Shown here one piece after another: positions 1 to 9,748 of a stretch of DNA of 64,000 bases. The stretch's first letter is position 1, and each line of letters opens with the position of its first letter. The stretch comes from Dermatophagoides farinae (lineage: Eukaryota > Arthropoda > Arachnida > Sarcoptiformes > Pyroglyphidae): contig NW_027461517.1 of NCBI RefSeq assembly GCF_024713945.1, forward strand, positions 124,001 through 188,000, written 5' to 3'. Made by a program: the position numbers and the translations under genes. A model generated the notes under the pieces. It was not told the origin of the DNA. It did no database searches and saw only the letters and a program-made list of their open reading frames with translations.

Positions 1-33
1 AGTAATACCGACTTTCTTGGTTCTTCGCGACAT
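1..33 (-). CDS. RPL43: 60S ribosomal protein eL43 (RPL37A), 5' end only
   Basis: Only the first 11 codons lie in the window; the gene runs off the left edge on the minus strand. The peptide MSRRTKKVGIT matches the highly conserved N-terminus of the zinc-ribbon ribosomal protein eL43/RPL37A, where R-T-K-K-V-G-I follows the start Met. It is divergent to the peroxiredoxin gene, with about 120 bp of AT-rich shared promoter and UTR between the two ATGs. The call rests on a short but very characteristic peptide; the zinc-binding cysteines would lie outside the window. Confidence 0.7.
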   Translation of the reverse strand, partial: MSRRTKKVGIT

Positions 34-153
34 TTCTGATTTTTGAAATAATTTTAAATAGCATAATCACGTTTTGTTTTTTTTTGTAATTATTTATAAT
101 TTTCTCTAATTATTTTTAAATAAAGAAATCAATTATTTTACGTATCGAAAGAA

Positions 154-744
154 ATGGTCCTTCCAGGTGAACAAGCCCCTCAATTCAAATGTGAAGCCGT
201 AATGGCTGACGGTAGCTTCGGCACTGTTGATCTAGCCGACTATAAAGGAAAATACGTTGTGCTCTTCTTCTGGCCATACGACTTTACCTTTGTCTGTCCC
301 ACCGAAATAATCGAATACAACAAACTACACAAGGAATTAAAAGAAAAGAATGCCGTAATTTTGGGATGCTCATGTGACTCCAAATTCGTTCACGCGGCTT
401 GGAGAAACACTGAAATTAAGAACGGTGGTATCGGAAAGGTCGATTTCCCTCTTCTCGACGACCACAGAGGAGAGATCGTCGACGCTTTCGGTTGTCGTGA
501 CAAAGTTGAAGGTGTACCGCTCCGCGCTACCTACATCATCAACCCTGATCAGACTGTTCGCCACGTCGAGATCAGCGACTTATCTATTGGACGTTTAACC
601 AGCTCTGTTGTTCGTGTAATTGAAGCCGACAAGCACGTCACTAAGCACGGTGAAGTCTGTCCCGCTAACTGGAACAAAGACAAACAATCCATGAAGCCCA
701 CTAGAGAAGGCGTTCAGGAGTACTTAACTAAACACTTAGTTTAA
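154..744 (+). CDS. PRDX: Typical 2-Cys peroxiredoxin
   Basis: A thiol peroxidase of 196 residues that reduces H2O2 and organic peroxides using thioredoxin, probably in the cytosol since no targeting extension is visible. The peroxidatic Cys48 sits in the classical FTFVCPTE motif and the resolving Cys169 in GEVCPANW, so it is a typical 2-Cys (Prx1/AhpC) enzyme of normal length. Position 40-42 reads WPY where most relatives have YPL. Both signatures of overoxidation sensitivity are altered: GGLG is GGIG, and the C-terminal YF pair is YL in EYLTKHLV. Start at the first ATG, preceded by a purine-rich stretch. It is divergent from eL43. Confidence 0.96.
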   Translation: MVLPGEQAPQFKCEAVMADGSFGTVDLADYKGKYVVLFFWPYDFTFVCPTEIIEYNKLHKELKEKNAVILGCSCDSKFVHAAWRNTEIKNGGIGKVDFPLLDDHRGEIVDAFGCRDKVEGVPLRATYIINPDQTVRHVEISDLSIGRLTSSVVRVIEADKHVTKHGEVCPANWNKDKQSMKPTREGVQEYLTKHLV

Positions 745-835
745 GTTATTTTTCTCTTATATTTTTTTTGCATGTAATTTTCTTTTTTAGCAGTTTAGAA
801 TTCACAATTAACTGATTATGGTATAGATCTAATTC

Positions 836-2956
836 ATGAATCCCATGTCATCAAACATTGAAGAAATGGACAAAAAGCATTTAGCCAAGTCCGACTCAGT
901 ATGTTCTTTTTCGCTCGTAACAAGCCGCGAAAACAGCGAAAAACAATCGCCTAACTCCATAAAATTAGAAGTACGCAAATTCTCTGGTTCGCAAGATTTC
1001 GGAGACGTTCATGTCAATATGTTTGGAATTTTGCCACAAATCGAACATACAGAAAGTCGCATCCCGGCACTCGAGCTCATGCTTTCCGATGATAAACTGT
1101 TGGAATCCATGATTGGTGACATAAAACACCCAGTCATCAGCAAACTAGTTGAAATCATATGCAAATCATCGCAAGAAACCATTATAAGCCAAATAAATTT
1201 CTTTAATAAGCGAGTAGTTGTTAACTCCCAAAACTGGATGCCCCGGGAAGTTGCCGAAGCTCTTACAAAAATATTCTGCGTTTACTGCAAGCAACAGTTT
1301 ATAAAGATCATAGACATAGAGCGAGCGTCAATTAATGTCGTGCAGGACGCTTTTAAGACTCAAAACAGCGTTGGGTCCGACGTGAATGACATTACAAAAT
1401 CAACTAAATCAGAAATCCTTCGGACAGCTTCAATATGTTCAGGTCTTGAAGACAACTTTGTTGATAATGTTTACTTTCAGCAATGGCAACTCATTCATGC
1501 TGTTTTGAAATTGATTAGAAATATTTGTGTCAGTAAGAACATCCAAGCCGTCGTAGAAGATTATCAAATAGGAAAATTTGCCTTCGAACAGTTAATCAAC
1601 TGTTTTGGAGTCTCAGCTGAAAACGCAAAACTGACCTTTCCGGAGTATCATAAGATGCGTACAGCCTTGACGCACACTGTTATTACGCTTCTATCAAATA
1701 TAATGGTCGGTAACAAACCTATTACAGATCATTACTTAAATTACTTTTGGTTTGACAATTTAGAACAGCTGTTCTTGATGTGCAAGGGCGACTCTTATTT
1801 GCTGAATGATTTCATTATGCTAATGCATTCGTTATTTTTTTTTTTGTGCCAAGAGCTTGAAGAAAATATTTTGCCGAGTGTACATAATGAAGCTAACACG
1901 AAAATCGGTGAGCTAGTTGAAAATTTGCGTTTTATATATCAACTTAAGCTTGAGGAATACGATTTTGCAAACGAAAAAATCATTGAAAAGAACAAATTTT
2001 TGAACTTTTATGTTTCTATCGCCCGTCATGTTTTCAAGTTTCATCAAGCTAATATATCGCAAAAAATGAAATTGGAACGACAAAAATCACAAGTCAGCAA
2101 ATATTACTTATCGATTATTGTTGAATGGTTCCATATCTTCAATCTAAAATTATTCTCACTTGGAAAATCTAAAGGTTTTATAACTGTTCTTTTGCCTATT
2201 TTGCATTCAATCGTTACAAACGATGATGACTACGATTCGGAAAATTTGCTTAATTATTTCTTTTATATTATCAACGAATACGTTATTAAGTCCACTGATG
2301 AAATTAACATGATACGAGAGTTATCACGAAAACACTTCGATGTTCCGGAAAAAAAATTGAAGTTAAAAGACTTATCTTTGTTGAATTTCGACATATCCGG
2401 TTTTTATACGTTTAGCACGCTAAACCAAATTTTTCAACTTGGTATGACGTCAATGGTCAAATCAAATCTTAATTTGGAATTCACTTTTTTGAGCCAGTAT
2501 GTTTCAAGCGAAAACTACAAAATTGACACCTATTTGAAAAACTTGTCACTTAAAGGCGCAGAAAAATATTTACACGCCGTCACCAAAGCTTTGATCAGTA
2601 TTTCAACTTTTCCAAAATTTAATTCTAAAAGTTGTATGCAACATCTATACTCTTTATTTAAACTATCATTTTTGTTTTTAAAAGATAGTGTTAAGTATTA
2701 TGAGTATTACGTGCAACAAAGCAAATCACCTGAGTTCAATTCTGAAAATTCAGAACTTTATCAAATTCTTCAAGTAGTTAGTTTAAGAGACTTATGCTTG
2801 CTGTGTTGCACAATTCTTGAACTGAACTGTGTAGAAAACATTGAGTACTATCGTGAAGACTCAAACTTTGTCCGAAAATTTGTGAAAATTCAAGAGCTCG
2901 ATATTGGTTGTGAACAAGCTGCTACGTTATTGCTGAGATTCTTATATCTGGAATGA
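836..2956 (+). CDS. Unknown 706-residue helical protein
   Basis: A long open frame with ordinary codon use for the window and no recognisable motif. The first ~60 residues are polar and probably disordered (Ser/Glu/Lys-rich), followed by an almost wholly alpha-helical body with Leu/Ile/Phe-rich amphipathic segments of the armadillo/HEAT type. No signal peptide or clear membrane span is seen. The second Met (residue 4) is an equally plausible start. It lies 91 bp after the peroxiredoxin stop in the same direction and converges on the centrin gene. No function is assigned. Confidence 0.75.
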   Translation: MNPMSSNIEEMDKKHLAKSDSVCSFSLVTSRENSEKQSPNSIKLEVRKFSGSQDFGDVHVNMFGILPQIEHTESRIPALELMLSDDKLLESMIGDIKHPVISKLVEIICKSSQETIISQINFFNKRVVVNSQNWMPREVAEALTKIFCVYCKQQFIKIIDIERASINVVQDAFKTQNSVGSDVNDITKSTKSEILRTASICSGLEDNFVDNVYFQQWQLIHAVLKLIRNICVSKNIQAVVEDYQIGKFAFEQLINCFGVSAENAKLTFPEYHKMRTALTHTVITLLSNIMVGNKPITDHYLNYFWFDNLEQLFLMCKGDSYLLNDFIMLMHSLFFFLCQELEENILPSVHNEANTKIGELVENLRFIYQLKLEEYDFANEKIIEKNKFLNFYVSIARHVFKFHQANISQKMKLERQKSQVSKYYLSIIVEWFHIFNLKLFSLGKSKGFITVLLPILHSIVTNDDDYDSENLLNYFFYIINEYVIKSTDEINMIRELSRKHFDVPEKKLKLKDLSLLNFDISGFYTFSTLNQIFQLGMTSMVKSNLNLEFTFLSQYVSSENYKIDTYLKNLSLKGAEKYLHAVTKALISISTFPKFNSKSCMQHLYSLFKLSFLFLKDSVKYYEYYVQQSKSPEFNSENSELYQILQVVSLRDLCLLCCTILELNCVENIEYYREDSNFVRKFVKIQELDIGCEQAATLLLRFLYLE

Positions 2957-3091
2957 TATTTAAAATGTATTAAATATATAACCGCACTAAATTAATTGTC
3001 TGGATACTATTTCTTTATTGAATATTTAAATTAAATGTAGTTCAAAAAATCGTCGGCCGTTAAAAACTTATAACTGAGCACGATCAACAAG

Positions 3092-3559
3092 TTAAAATTT
3101 TTTTTTCATCATGATTGCATAAAAATCTTCAAAGGTAATATGTCCTTCCCCTGTAGAATCTACTCGCGTTATTATTTCGTGTAATTCATCGTCTGTAATC
3201 ATTTCACCTAAATTTTCGCACACTCGTTTCAAGTTTTTAAGTGTTATATATCCTGTTTTATCATCGTCAAATAAATTATAAATACGTCTAATACCTTCTT
3301 TAGATTCACGATTGCCTAGGCAAGCACAAATTGAGTCGATGAACATTTCAAAGTCGATCGGTTTATCGTATTTACGCTGAATTTCACAAATCAAGTTGTA
3401 AACAATCGGAGATTTGGTTTCAAAACCTATAGTTTTCATGGTCATAGCTATGTCTTTTGGATCAATTAAGCCTTTTCCTTCGGTATCAAAGGCTTTAAAC
3501 GCATCTCGTATTTCGTCCAATTCATCTTGGCTCAGAATATTTTGATATTTAAATTCCAT
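3092..3559 (-). CDS. CETN: Centrin (caltractin), EF-hand protein
   Basis: A 155-residue four-EF-hand protein of the centrin family, calcium-binding components of centrioles, basal bodies and related structures; some also act in nuclear pores and XPC repair. EF1 is DTEGKGLIDPKD, EF3 is DDDKTGYITLKN and EF4 is DSTGEGHITFED, all with plausible calcium ligands; EF2 (around KYDKPIDFE) is degenerate. The C-terminus KKKF is close to the usual centrin ending. The open frame can be extended three codons to a TTG, but the first ATG (MEFKYQ) is preferred. A T-rich tract ending in TTTGCAG lies just before this ATG and could be a splice acceptor of a 5' UTR intron. It is divergent to SEC11. Confidence 0.9.
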   Translation of the reverse strand: MEFKYQNILSQDELDEIRDAFKAFDTEGKGLIDPKDIAMTMKTIGFETKSPIVYNLICEIQRKYDKPIDFEMFIDSICACLGNRESKEGIRRIYNLFDDDKTGYITLKNLKRVCENLGEMITDDELHEIITRVDSTGEGHITFEDFYAIMMKKKF

Positions 3560-3795
3560 GAGCTGCAAACAAAAAAAAACGACAAAAAGATTTTAGCTCT
3601 CCAAAGTTTTGTGTTGTACGCTTTGCCAGTTTTACTTATGCTGATCAAGAAGTTTTGCTGTTGATCAATTTTTTTTGCACAATATTGTTCTTATTAAATC
3701 TAGAAAATATTAATTAATAAATATAACCTTTGATTTGCAAAACTAAAAAAAACTAGTTTAGTCAAGCTATTCGATATAAAGTGAAGTATTAGATC

Positions 3796-4407
3796 ATGTT
3801 TTTTTCAATGTTCAAAGACTTGTTTGATTCTATCGTGTACATTTACAAAAAACCAAAAAGAGTAAGTAGCGCTAAAATATGGGAACTAATTTTTAGTTTT
3901 TAATGAACCTGATTAGCTCAGCATTTTCTTATTCTTTCGTGCTGGCTTTGTTCAGTGTCGCTATTTACTATACAAGATGTGAAACTCCTGTTGTGGTAGT
4001 GCTCAGCGGGTCTATGGAGCCAGGAATTTACCGAGGAGACATATTATTGTTGAAAAAAATTGACGCCTTTAATACTGGACAGATCGTTGTCTACCGAGAA
4101 AATGTAAAATCAATTCCAATAGTCCACCGGGTCGTTCAAGTGCACGAAGATGACGAGTCGACATGGTTATTGACAAAAGGAGACGCTAATAACGTCAATG
4201 ACAGAAGTTTGTATGTAGAATCCCCTGTATGGCTAAATTCAGAACACATCATGGGGAGCGCTTATGCAATAATTCCAAAACTCGGATTACCGACTATTTG
4301 GATTAACGAAGTGCCATTGTAAGTTACACGTTAAAAAAATCATTAGACTTAAACCCATTATAATCGGGGTGACGATTATCGGAATGATGACAGGCCGAGA
4401 TATTTAA
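3796..4407 (+). CDS. SEC11: Signal peptidase complex catalytic subunit SEC11 (3 exons)
   Basis: The ER signal peptidase serine protease, 182 residues after splicing. Exons are 3796-3861, 3897-4318 and 4347-4407; the introns are 35 bp (3862-3896) and 28 bp (4319-4346), both GTAAGT...AG. Exon 1 supplies the short cytosolic N-terminus, exon 2 the membrane anchor and catalytic core, and exon 3 the C-terminal hydrophobic helix ending MTGRDI. The Ser-His-Asp triad is visible: Ser61 in LSGSMEPG, His99 in IVHRVV and Asp124 in NDRSLY, as expected for the eukaryotic enzyme. Without the introns the protein would lack both ends. It lies divergent to centrin and 113 bp before eIF6. Confidence 0.95.
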
Positions 4408-4520
4408 AATTCTCAGTATTGTTTTTTATTATAATTATAATATTATTCTTTGCAATATATTATTGAATATATAACGTTTCGAAAACACTTAGTTTATCTT
4501 AGTAGAAAGTACGAAACAAA

Positions 4521-5241
4521 ATGGCCATCAGTACGTTTGAAAGTTTTTTTACCATTTTTTCTAGAATTAAAGCATCAGTCATCCTCGGAAATTGGAGTTT
4601 TCGCGTGCCTCACCAACACTTACTGTTTAGTAGCTGACAGTAACAACGAAAATTTTTATTTGGCGCTTGACTCCGAGCTTGGATCGCGCATTCCCGTCGT
4701 TAAAACTACTATTGGTGGATCGACCACTGTTGGTTCTTGTTGTGTAGGAAACAGAAAAGGGCTTCTTGTGTCCAACTCAACTACTGAATATGAATTAATG
4801 AATATTCGTAATGCATTGCCAGACGATATCAAAATTCAAAGAGTGGAGGAACGTTTAAACGCCCTCGGAAACGTTATAGCTGTCAATGATTACGTTGCGT
4901 TCTGCCACATGGATATCGACAAAGAAACCGAACAAATAATTGAAGACGTTTTAGATGTCGAAGTTTATCGAACAACCGTTAACAATGAAGTTTTGGTCGG
5001 CCAGTATATGGTTTTCAACAACCTTGGGGGAGTTGTTCACTCAGATTGTCAAACAGCTGAAATCGATTTTCTAAGCGAAATCTGTAAAATACCGTTGGCT
5101 CCTTCAACTATCAACAAAGGTTCAATAAATCTTGCGGCTGGAATACTGTTGAACGATTACGCGTGTTTTGTCGGCCACGATTCTACTCAAGTTGAAATTA
5201 AACTGCTGGAACGAGTATGCAAAATCAAGCCAAACCTGTAA
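4521..5241 (+). CDS. EIF6: Translation initiation factor 6 (eIF6, 2 exons)
   Basis: An anti-association factor that binds uL14 on pre-60S subunits and is released by SBDS/EFL1. Exon 1 is only 10 nt (4521-4530, ATG GCC ATC A), followed by a 34-bp intron (4531-4564, GTACGT...CTAG) and exon 2 to 5241, giving 228 residues. Splicing restores an N-terminus of exactly the family length (17 residues through SSEIGVFA). Conserved blocks follow: LTNTYCLVA, GNRKGLL, RRVEERLNALGN-like and AAGILLND. The C-terminus is about 17 residues shorter than usual; an extra short 3' exon is possible but not supported by a good donor. An open frame from a TTG at 4450 runs through the intron and is not real. Confidence 0.95.
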
Positions 5242-5465
5242 CTCCCCGCGATGCTGCGTTGTGAAAAAAACTAAGCAGGATTTCAATAAAAATGTCTTAT
5301 ACGAACTTTCTATCGATCTGAATCTCGGGTCAAAAAATGCGAAATATCCAACGTCTAAACTTTAAATCTTGTTTAGACAAAAAATTTTTTTTTGATTTTT
5401 AAAATAATCTCAAGCTAGTAAAATATTTTGCATTAATGTTATATCTTTTTATAACTTTTCCTTAA

Positions 5466-6104
5466 ATGAACATTCCCATTTCTTCGGTAAAAACGTCAAG
5501 TGAACCTGTTAATGACCTTTTAATAGCGAAGTCGCACGCGGAACTCGATACTAAAATTTACGATTCCTTAAAAAAAATTAAATTTCAGTCCATGGTCAAT
5601 GAAACCGTTGACGACGGTCAAAGTGACGACGAAGATGGAGAAATATTTGCATATACAGACATAAGAAAATTGATAAATAAGTACTTGCTAGACGAAAATC
5701 GCCAAGCCAAACATGAGTCGCAAAATAACAACGACGAACTCGAACTTCTATACAAAGACAAAAATTCTCTATTACAAACTAAAACCGAGAAGTATTGCGA
5801 AAACATCATCCAACTTGGAACTGTCACTTCCATACTAGATTCCAACTGTGTCGTGGCCGCTTTTGACTCTGCAGAATACGTGTATAATATAAATACTGAA
5901 ATATACAATGAAAACAAAAAATTTATTGGTGTTATAATAGACATTTTTGGAAAAGTAGATGCTCCATTATACCTTGTGAGGATTTTAGACAGTGTAAAAA
6001 AAACTATATGTGCGGACACGGTATTTTACGTTTCGCTTTCTGCTAATAGGTGCTTCATTACTGAATTAGAGGCAGAGGTAAGCGAGGAGTCTTGTTCAGA
6101 ATGA
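5466..6104 (+). CDS. NAF1: H/ACA snoRNP assembly factor NAF1
   Basis: A 212-residue protein with the Gar1/Naf1 RNA-binding core in its C-terminal half (about residues 110-195): LGTVTSI, a central VVAAFDSAEYVYN segment and GVIIDIFGKVDAPLYLVRI, the signature of the family. The acidic stretch before it (DDGQSDDEDGE, about residues 50-60) is typical of Naf1 rather than Gar1, and there are no GAR repeats. Naf1 binds Cbf5/dyskerin co-transcriptionally and is later replaced by Gar1 in pseudouridylating H/ACA particles. The protein is short for Naf1. Its TGA (6102-6104) is three bases from the TGA of the convergent UBE2K gene. Confidence 0.85.
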   Translation: MNIPISSVKTSSEPVNDLLIAKSHAELDTKIYDSLKKIKFQSMVNETVDDGQSDDEDGEIFAYTDIRKLINKYLLDENRQAKHESQNNNDELELLYKDKNSLLQTKTEKYCENIIQLGTVTSILDSNCVVAAFDSAEYVYNINTEIYNENKKFIGVIIDIFGKVDAPLYLVRILDSVKKTICADTVFYVSLSANRCFITELEAEVSEESCSE

Positions 6105-6107
6105 AAC

Positions 6108-6827
6108 TCACTCGCCGAAATACTCGTTCACTGCGGCCATGAAATTGCAGTAGTTCTTTTGCAAAAGCGCTATGGCCACGGAACGCTCGATTCCTAGATC
6201 TACGAGCGAGTTTATCTATAGTTGGTTTAGAGCTTATTAACTTACGTCTTTTTTAGGATCGTATATTTCTTCTTGAGCATATTTTTTAACCCATTCTTGC
6301 GCAGTTTCTTTGAACTGGTCGTAGTTGGTGATGTACTGCTGAGCTACTTCCGCGTCTTGAGGATTGTCAGGCTCAATAGATTCCAGCAAAGCCATTATGG
6401 ACAGTAGCATTGTCCGTATCGACAGTGCTGGAGACCATTCTGACTTTAAAACATCTAAGCAAATAGCTCCAGTCTTAGATGATATGTTAGGGTGCCAAAT
6501 TTTTGTTATGAACTTAACCTAATGAAGTTTGCGATTAAACTGCACTTACTAAAGGAGGGCTGAATGGATACAGTTCGTCTATTATTATGGCTAAATGAAA
6601 AATTCCACCTTCATATTCCGTGCCTGTCGGACCTCTGATAGTGCCGATCCAGTAGGAAAGATTGTTATCGAAGAGTTTGGCGTCTAGTTTTACATTGTCT
6701 TCGTGTAGCTGGTTGTTATTGAAATTAGCTAGTTCCTGTGAAACAAATAACACCTTGTATTTATACTTACTTTTGTTAAACGCTGGAAAGCTCGACTGTT
6801 CGAATTTATTTTGGACAAATCAGGCAT
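6108..6827 (-). CDS. UBE2K: Ubiquitin-conjugating enzyme E2 of UBE2K/UBC1 type with UBA domain (4 exons)
   Basis: Exons on the minus strand are 6827-6771, 6735-6550, 6518-6246 and 6215-6108; introns are 35 bp (6736-6770), 31 bp (6519-6549) and 30 bp (6216-6245). The product is 207 residues, close to human UBE2K. The UBC fold spans about residues 15-165, with HPN at 90-92 and the catalytic Cys101 in GAICLD. Exon 4 encodes a UBA domain ([16 protein letters not shown]...), which marks the K48-chain-forming UBE2K/UBC1 class. If intron 3 were retained the protein would stop just before the UBA domain, so its splicing decides the domain content. It is divergent from the aspartic protease and end-to-end with NAF1. 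Confidence 0.95.
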
Positions 6828-7040
6828 AATATTATTATATTTGTTTTTCGACCACTTAGCAAAAAATAAATGAATTGATTTTTGCCAAAATATTTTCCAA
6901 ATCCATTAATCTTTTCTTGTGATTTGATTAGTGCACAAATTGAAACACCGCGATTTTTATCGTTAATTTTACACATAAAGTTATTATTAATATTATATAT
7001 CCATGGTTGCTTAAGAATCAAAATAAACAATACTCAGAGC

Positions 7041-9209
7041 ATGAAACTAATTAAATTGTTACTGAGCACTGCATTATGTATTACAAACGTAGATAAAACC
7101 GTTCGATTTTATGAATTTCAGTCCAATATTCTGCAAAACGACGTGCCTCCGTTGCCAATTGTGATGTATGTTTACGGGTCTATTTTCGAAACAGCGTATT
7201 ATTTTGTTGATCTCTATGTAGGGGCTCCTAAAGTACAAACTAAATCGATGATCGTCGACACAGGTTCTAGCACACAAGGATTTACCTGTGACACGTGTAA
7301 AAAATGTAGCAACAGCCATTGGGAAAAACCGTTCAACACGGAAACGTCTCACTTCTTATTTCCAGAGCCCTGTAAAGATTGCTCCATGTGTCATTTGAAC
7401 CTTGACCCCATCGCGTTAACAAACGCTGTCGAAATTGCTAAAGACTACAAAATTGGTTCGAATGAATTTTATTCGAAAATCGGCGACATTGTGAAAAACA
7501 ATCCAGACCTCATGCAATGTTTTTACGATGTACAGTATGCTGAAGGTAGCAGAATTTCTGGAGTTTACTATAATGATGTTGTTTGGTTAAACACAAATGA
7601 AGGAGACTGGATGGATAAGTTAGATGCACACGAGAAAAAACTATGCCCACACTACCCACTGCGCCAAGGGCCTCCACTTGGGCTGTTGACCAAAATTGGA
7701 TGCCACACCAAAGAAACGCATTTGTTCCGCGAACAAAAAGCATCAGGAATCCTAGGAATGGAGTTTTGGACTTCCAACGGGACAAAGTCATTCCCAACGC
7801 TTGTGTTGTCATCGATGAAAGAACTCTATGAATCATACAGCAACTACATAGTCAGTGATTATTGTTCGGAAAAAGTTAACAGCACGGAATTTTCTTTCAT
7901 GTTCAGCTTGTGTTTGTCGCCTAAAGGAGGGTTGCTCAGTATCGGTGGAAATCAACCGCATTTGCAGCCTCCAGAGTCTTATACTGTGAAGCTACCTTTG
8001 TTGGACTACCCAAAAGGATATCATTCTTACACTGTTGGATTAGAAAGTATAGAAATAACTAATTTAGGTAAATTAGCTCCTACCCTGTACTCTACAGTAT
8101 ATTTCAATACCCTAAGATCCAAACGCAACTGGTCTCCCATCCAGCTTCGTCCCAACGCCCATGTTATCGACTCAAACAAAAATGGAGCAAGACGAAAACC
8201 CATCGTACCTGTTCTTTTTGACAGTGGAACTACTTTATCTTACTTCTTTCCAAGGCTATTTAGAGACATACTTCAATCGATAGAATTGAGAGTCGGCTAC
8301 AACGCACGAAATCGCATGCGTTCACTGTCGTCTTCAAATAAAGGAAACACCGCAACACACAAACCGGAGAAAGTATTTTCTACTGATGAGGGGCCAGCGA
8401 TAATTCGAGAAAAGTTTTTGAGCCGCAAAGAGAAAAAGGATAATAGAATACAATATATTCCAATTCAAAACGAATTGCTTACAGAAACGCCTAAAAGATT
8501 GGTGAAGCTGTCGTCAATTCCACTCGAGATCAAATCTCGACAATTAAAACAAACCATTTATTCACACCTCAGCAGAATAGCAAGTGAAAACGGACGAGAG
8601 TTACATGAAGGTGACTCTAGTTGGTACGCCGTAATTGAGCCTAGATATACTGAAGATTCAAACGGTGAAAAAATTCTTGAAGCCGTTGAAAACAAAAATT
8701 CAGAAAATGAGAAGCAAGAAACTGAAAATAACTCCAACGAAATTTTGATAGGTTTTGTCGACATTCCGAAAAGCATGGAAGGCGCGCCTCCTCGTGTGCT
8801 CGTCACCAAAGTAGAATCGTATAGCAATGGTGAATGTTGGTGGTTGCAAAATAAAGCTAAAGACCTGGAGTTGTTTCCAATGCTGCGATTTAAATTTTTC
8901 GGAAGCAATTCGTACGTAGGCTGGCACCCGATGTCATATTTGTACAAAAGCAATGACGACCACTTTTGGTGTTTCGGAGTCATGACAGATTTGTTCAGCG
9001 AAGATATTGAAAACTCGTACGACAACGAAACTATATTCGGATCCAACGCTTTTATTTATAAAGAAATTGGTTTTCACATTGAATCGGACGACTTTACAAC
9101 TCTTTCAGGCGACTATGAAGGCGCAGACGATCTGAATTACTACGTAAACGAAAATGCGTGGTTGAGCATTACGGATTCCATGTGTAAAGAAATAGATTTT
9201 GATAAATAA
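7041..9209 (+). CDS. Large pepsin-family aspartic protease, plasmepsin V/ASP5-like
   Basis: A 722-residue A1-family protease. The chosen ATG opens on a hydrophobic leader (MKLIKLLLSTALCITN) that looks like a signal peptide; a longer frame from TTG at 6882 is not used. The first catalytic motif is DTGSST at Asp73, the second DSGTT at Asp394, and a TIFGS...IGF segment near residue 670 matches the end of the pepsin fold. Directly after the first Asp comes a cysteine-rich insert (CDTCKKC...CKDCSMC), as in plasmepsin V, Toxoplasma ASP5 and related protist enzymes. A charged insert of about 150 residues follows the second motif. No C-terminal membrane span is seen. The enzyme should act in the secretory pathway. 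Confidence 0.85.
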   Translation: MKLIKLLLSTALCITNVDKTVRFYEFQSNILQNDVPPLPIVMYVYGSIFETAYYFVDLYVGAPKVQTKSMIVDTGSSTQGFTCDTCKKCSNSHWEKPFNTETSHFLFPEPCKDCSMCHLNLDPIALTNAVEIAKDYKIGSNEFYSKIGDIVKNNPDLMQCFYDVQYAEGSRISGVYYNDVVWLNTNEGDWMDKLDAHEKKLCPHYPLRQGPPLGLLTKIGCHTKETHLFREQKASGILGMEFWTSNGTKSFPTLVLSSMKELYESYSNYIVSDYCSEKVNSTEFSFMFSLCLSPKGGLLSIGGNQPHLQPPESYTVKLPLLDYPKGYHSYTVGLESIEITNLGKLAPTLYSTVYFNTLRSKRNWSPIQLRPNAHVIDSNKNGARRKPIVPVLFDSGTTLSYFFPRLFRDILQSIELRVGYNARNRMRSLSSSNKGNTATHKPEKVFSTDEGPAIIREKFLSRKEKKDNRIQYIPIQNELLTETPKRLVKLSSIPLEIKSRQLKQTIYSHLSRIASENGRELHEGDSSWYAVIEPRYTEDSNGEKILEAVENKNSENEKQETENNSNEILIGFVDIPKSMEGAPPRVLVTKVESYSNGECWWLQNKAKDLELFPMLRFKFFGSNSYVGWHPMSYLYKSNDDHFWCFGVMTDLFSEDIENSYDNETIFGSNAFIYKEIGFHIESDDFTTLSGDYEGADDLNYYVNENAWLSITDSMCKEIDFDK

Positions 9210-9348
9210 AGAAAACCAATGATGGAGCCAAAATTTTGGCTTTGAGTTTTAACAGTTACCCGCTGTAATTATTGTAGTATTTTTTGTTTTTTATTTTATA
9301 ATAAATTCTCCGTTCAGTTATCTTCTTTCTAAATATGCATCAGCAACA

Positions 9349-9723
9349 ATGAGTAAAGACTTAAATTTAAGACGAATGGTAATGGCTCTTTTTAAAAATG
9401 ATTTATTGATTTTTTATAACCAGGACTGTTTGGACGCTATTCAAGAAGCGGTAGCAGAAAATAAAAAAGAAACCAATATTGTGGTCTATACGACAAAAAT
9501 AAAAACTTCGAAACTTTCTAGCCAAGAATTACTCTCGTGTTTTGAAACATTCGAAAAATTTCTCAACAAAATTCCTACAAACACTATGTTCACGAGATGC
9601 ACCGCTCACGTAACCAAAACAGGCGTGATTGTGTCTGATGTCGTTATTGAATCGAGGTATTTACTGTATCTGTATCGTGATGGGGATTTCGCATTGTTGG
9701 ATTTTGATGAATCCAATTGGTGA
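9349..9723 (+). CDS. Unknown 124-residue protein
   Basis: A compact open frame starting at ATG 9349, rich in Leu/Val/Thr, with alternating helix and strand character and a Trp at the C-terminus (LDFDESNW). No signal peptide, membrane segment or metal-binding motif is visible. It sits 139 bp after the aspartic protease and converges on the minus-strand gene ending at 9749. I do not recognise the family; a small alpha/beta adaptor-like fold is possible but unproven. Confidence 0.65.
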   Translation: MSKDLNLRRMVMALFKNDLLIFYNQDCLDAIQEAVAENKKETNIVVYTTKIKTSKLSSQELLSCFETFEKFLNKIPTNTMFTRCTAHVTKTGVIVSDVVIESRYLLYLYRDGDFALLDFDESNW

Positions 9724-9748
9724 AACAATAATTATTGGGGATGTTCGT

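Noticed and set aside
1527-1550. GTAAGA...GTAG, 24 bp, in the 706-residue gene.
   Set aside because: The donor is not GTANGT, it is shorter than any supported intron, and the frame reads through normally.
5242-5365. A possible extra 3' exon for eIF6 after GTAACT at the stop codon.
   Set aside because: The donor does not match GTANGT and the resulting tail does not resemble eIF6 C-termini.
9349-9723. SRP14-like or roadblock-like identity for the 124-residue protein.
   Set aside because: Neither family's conserved blocks could be found on reading the sequence, so it is left unknown.
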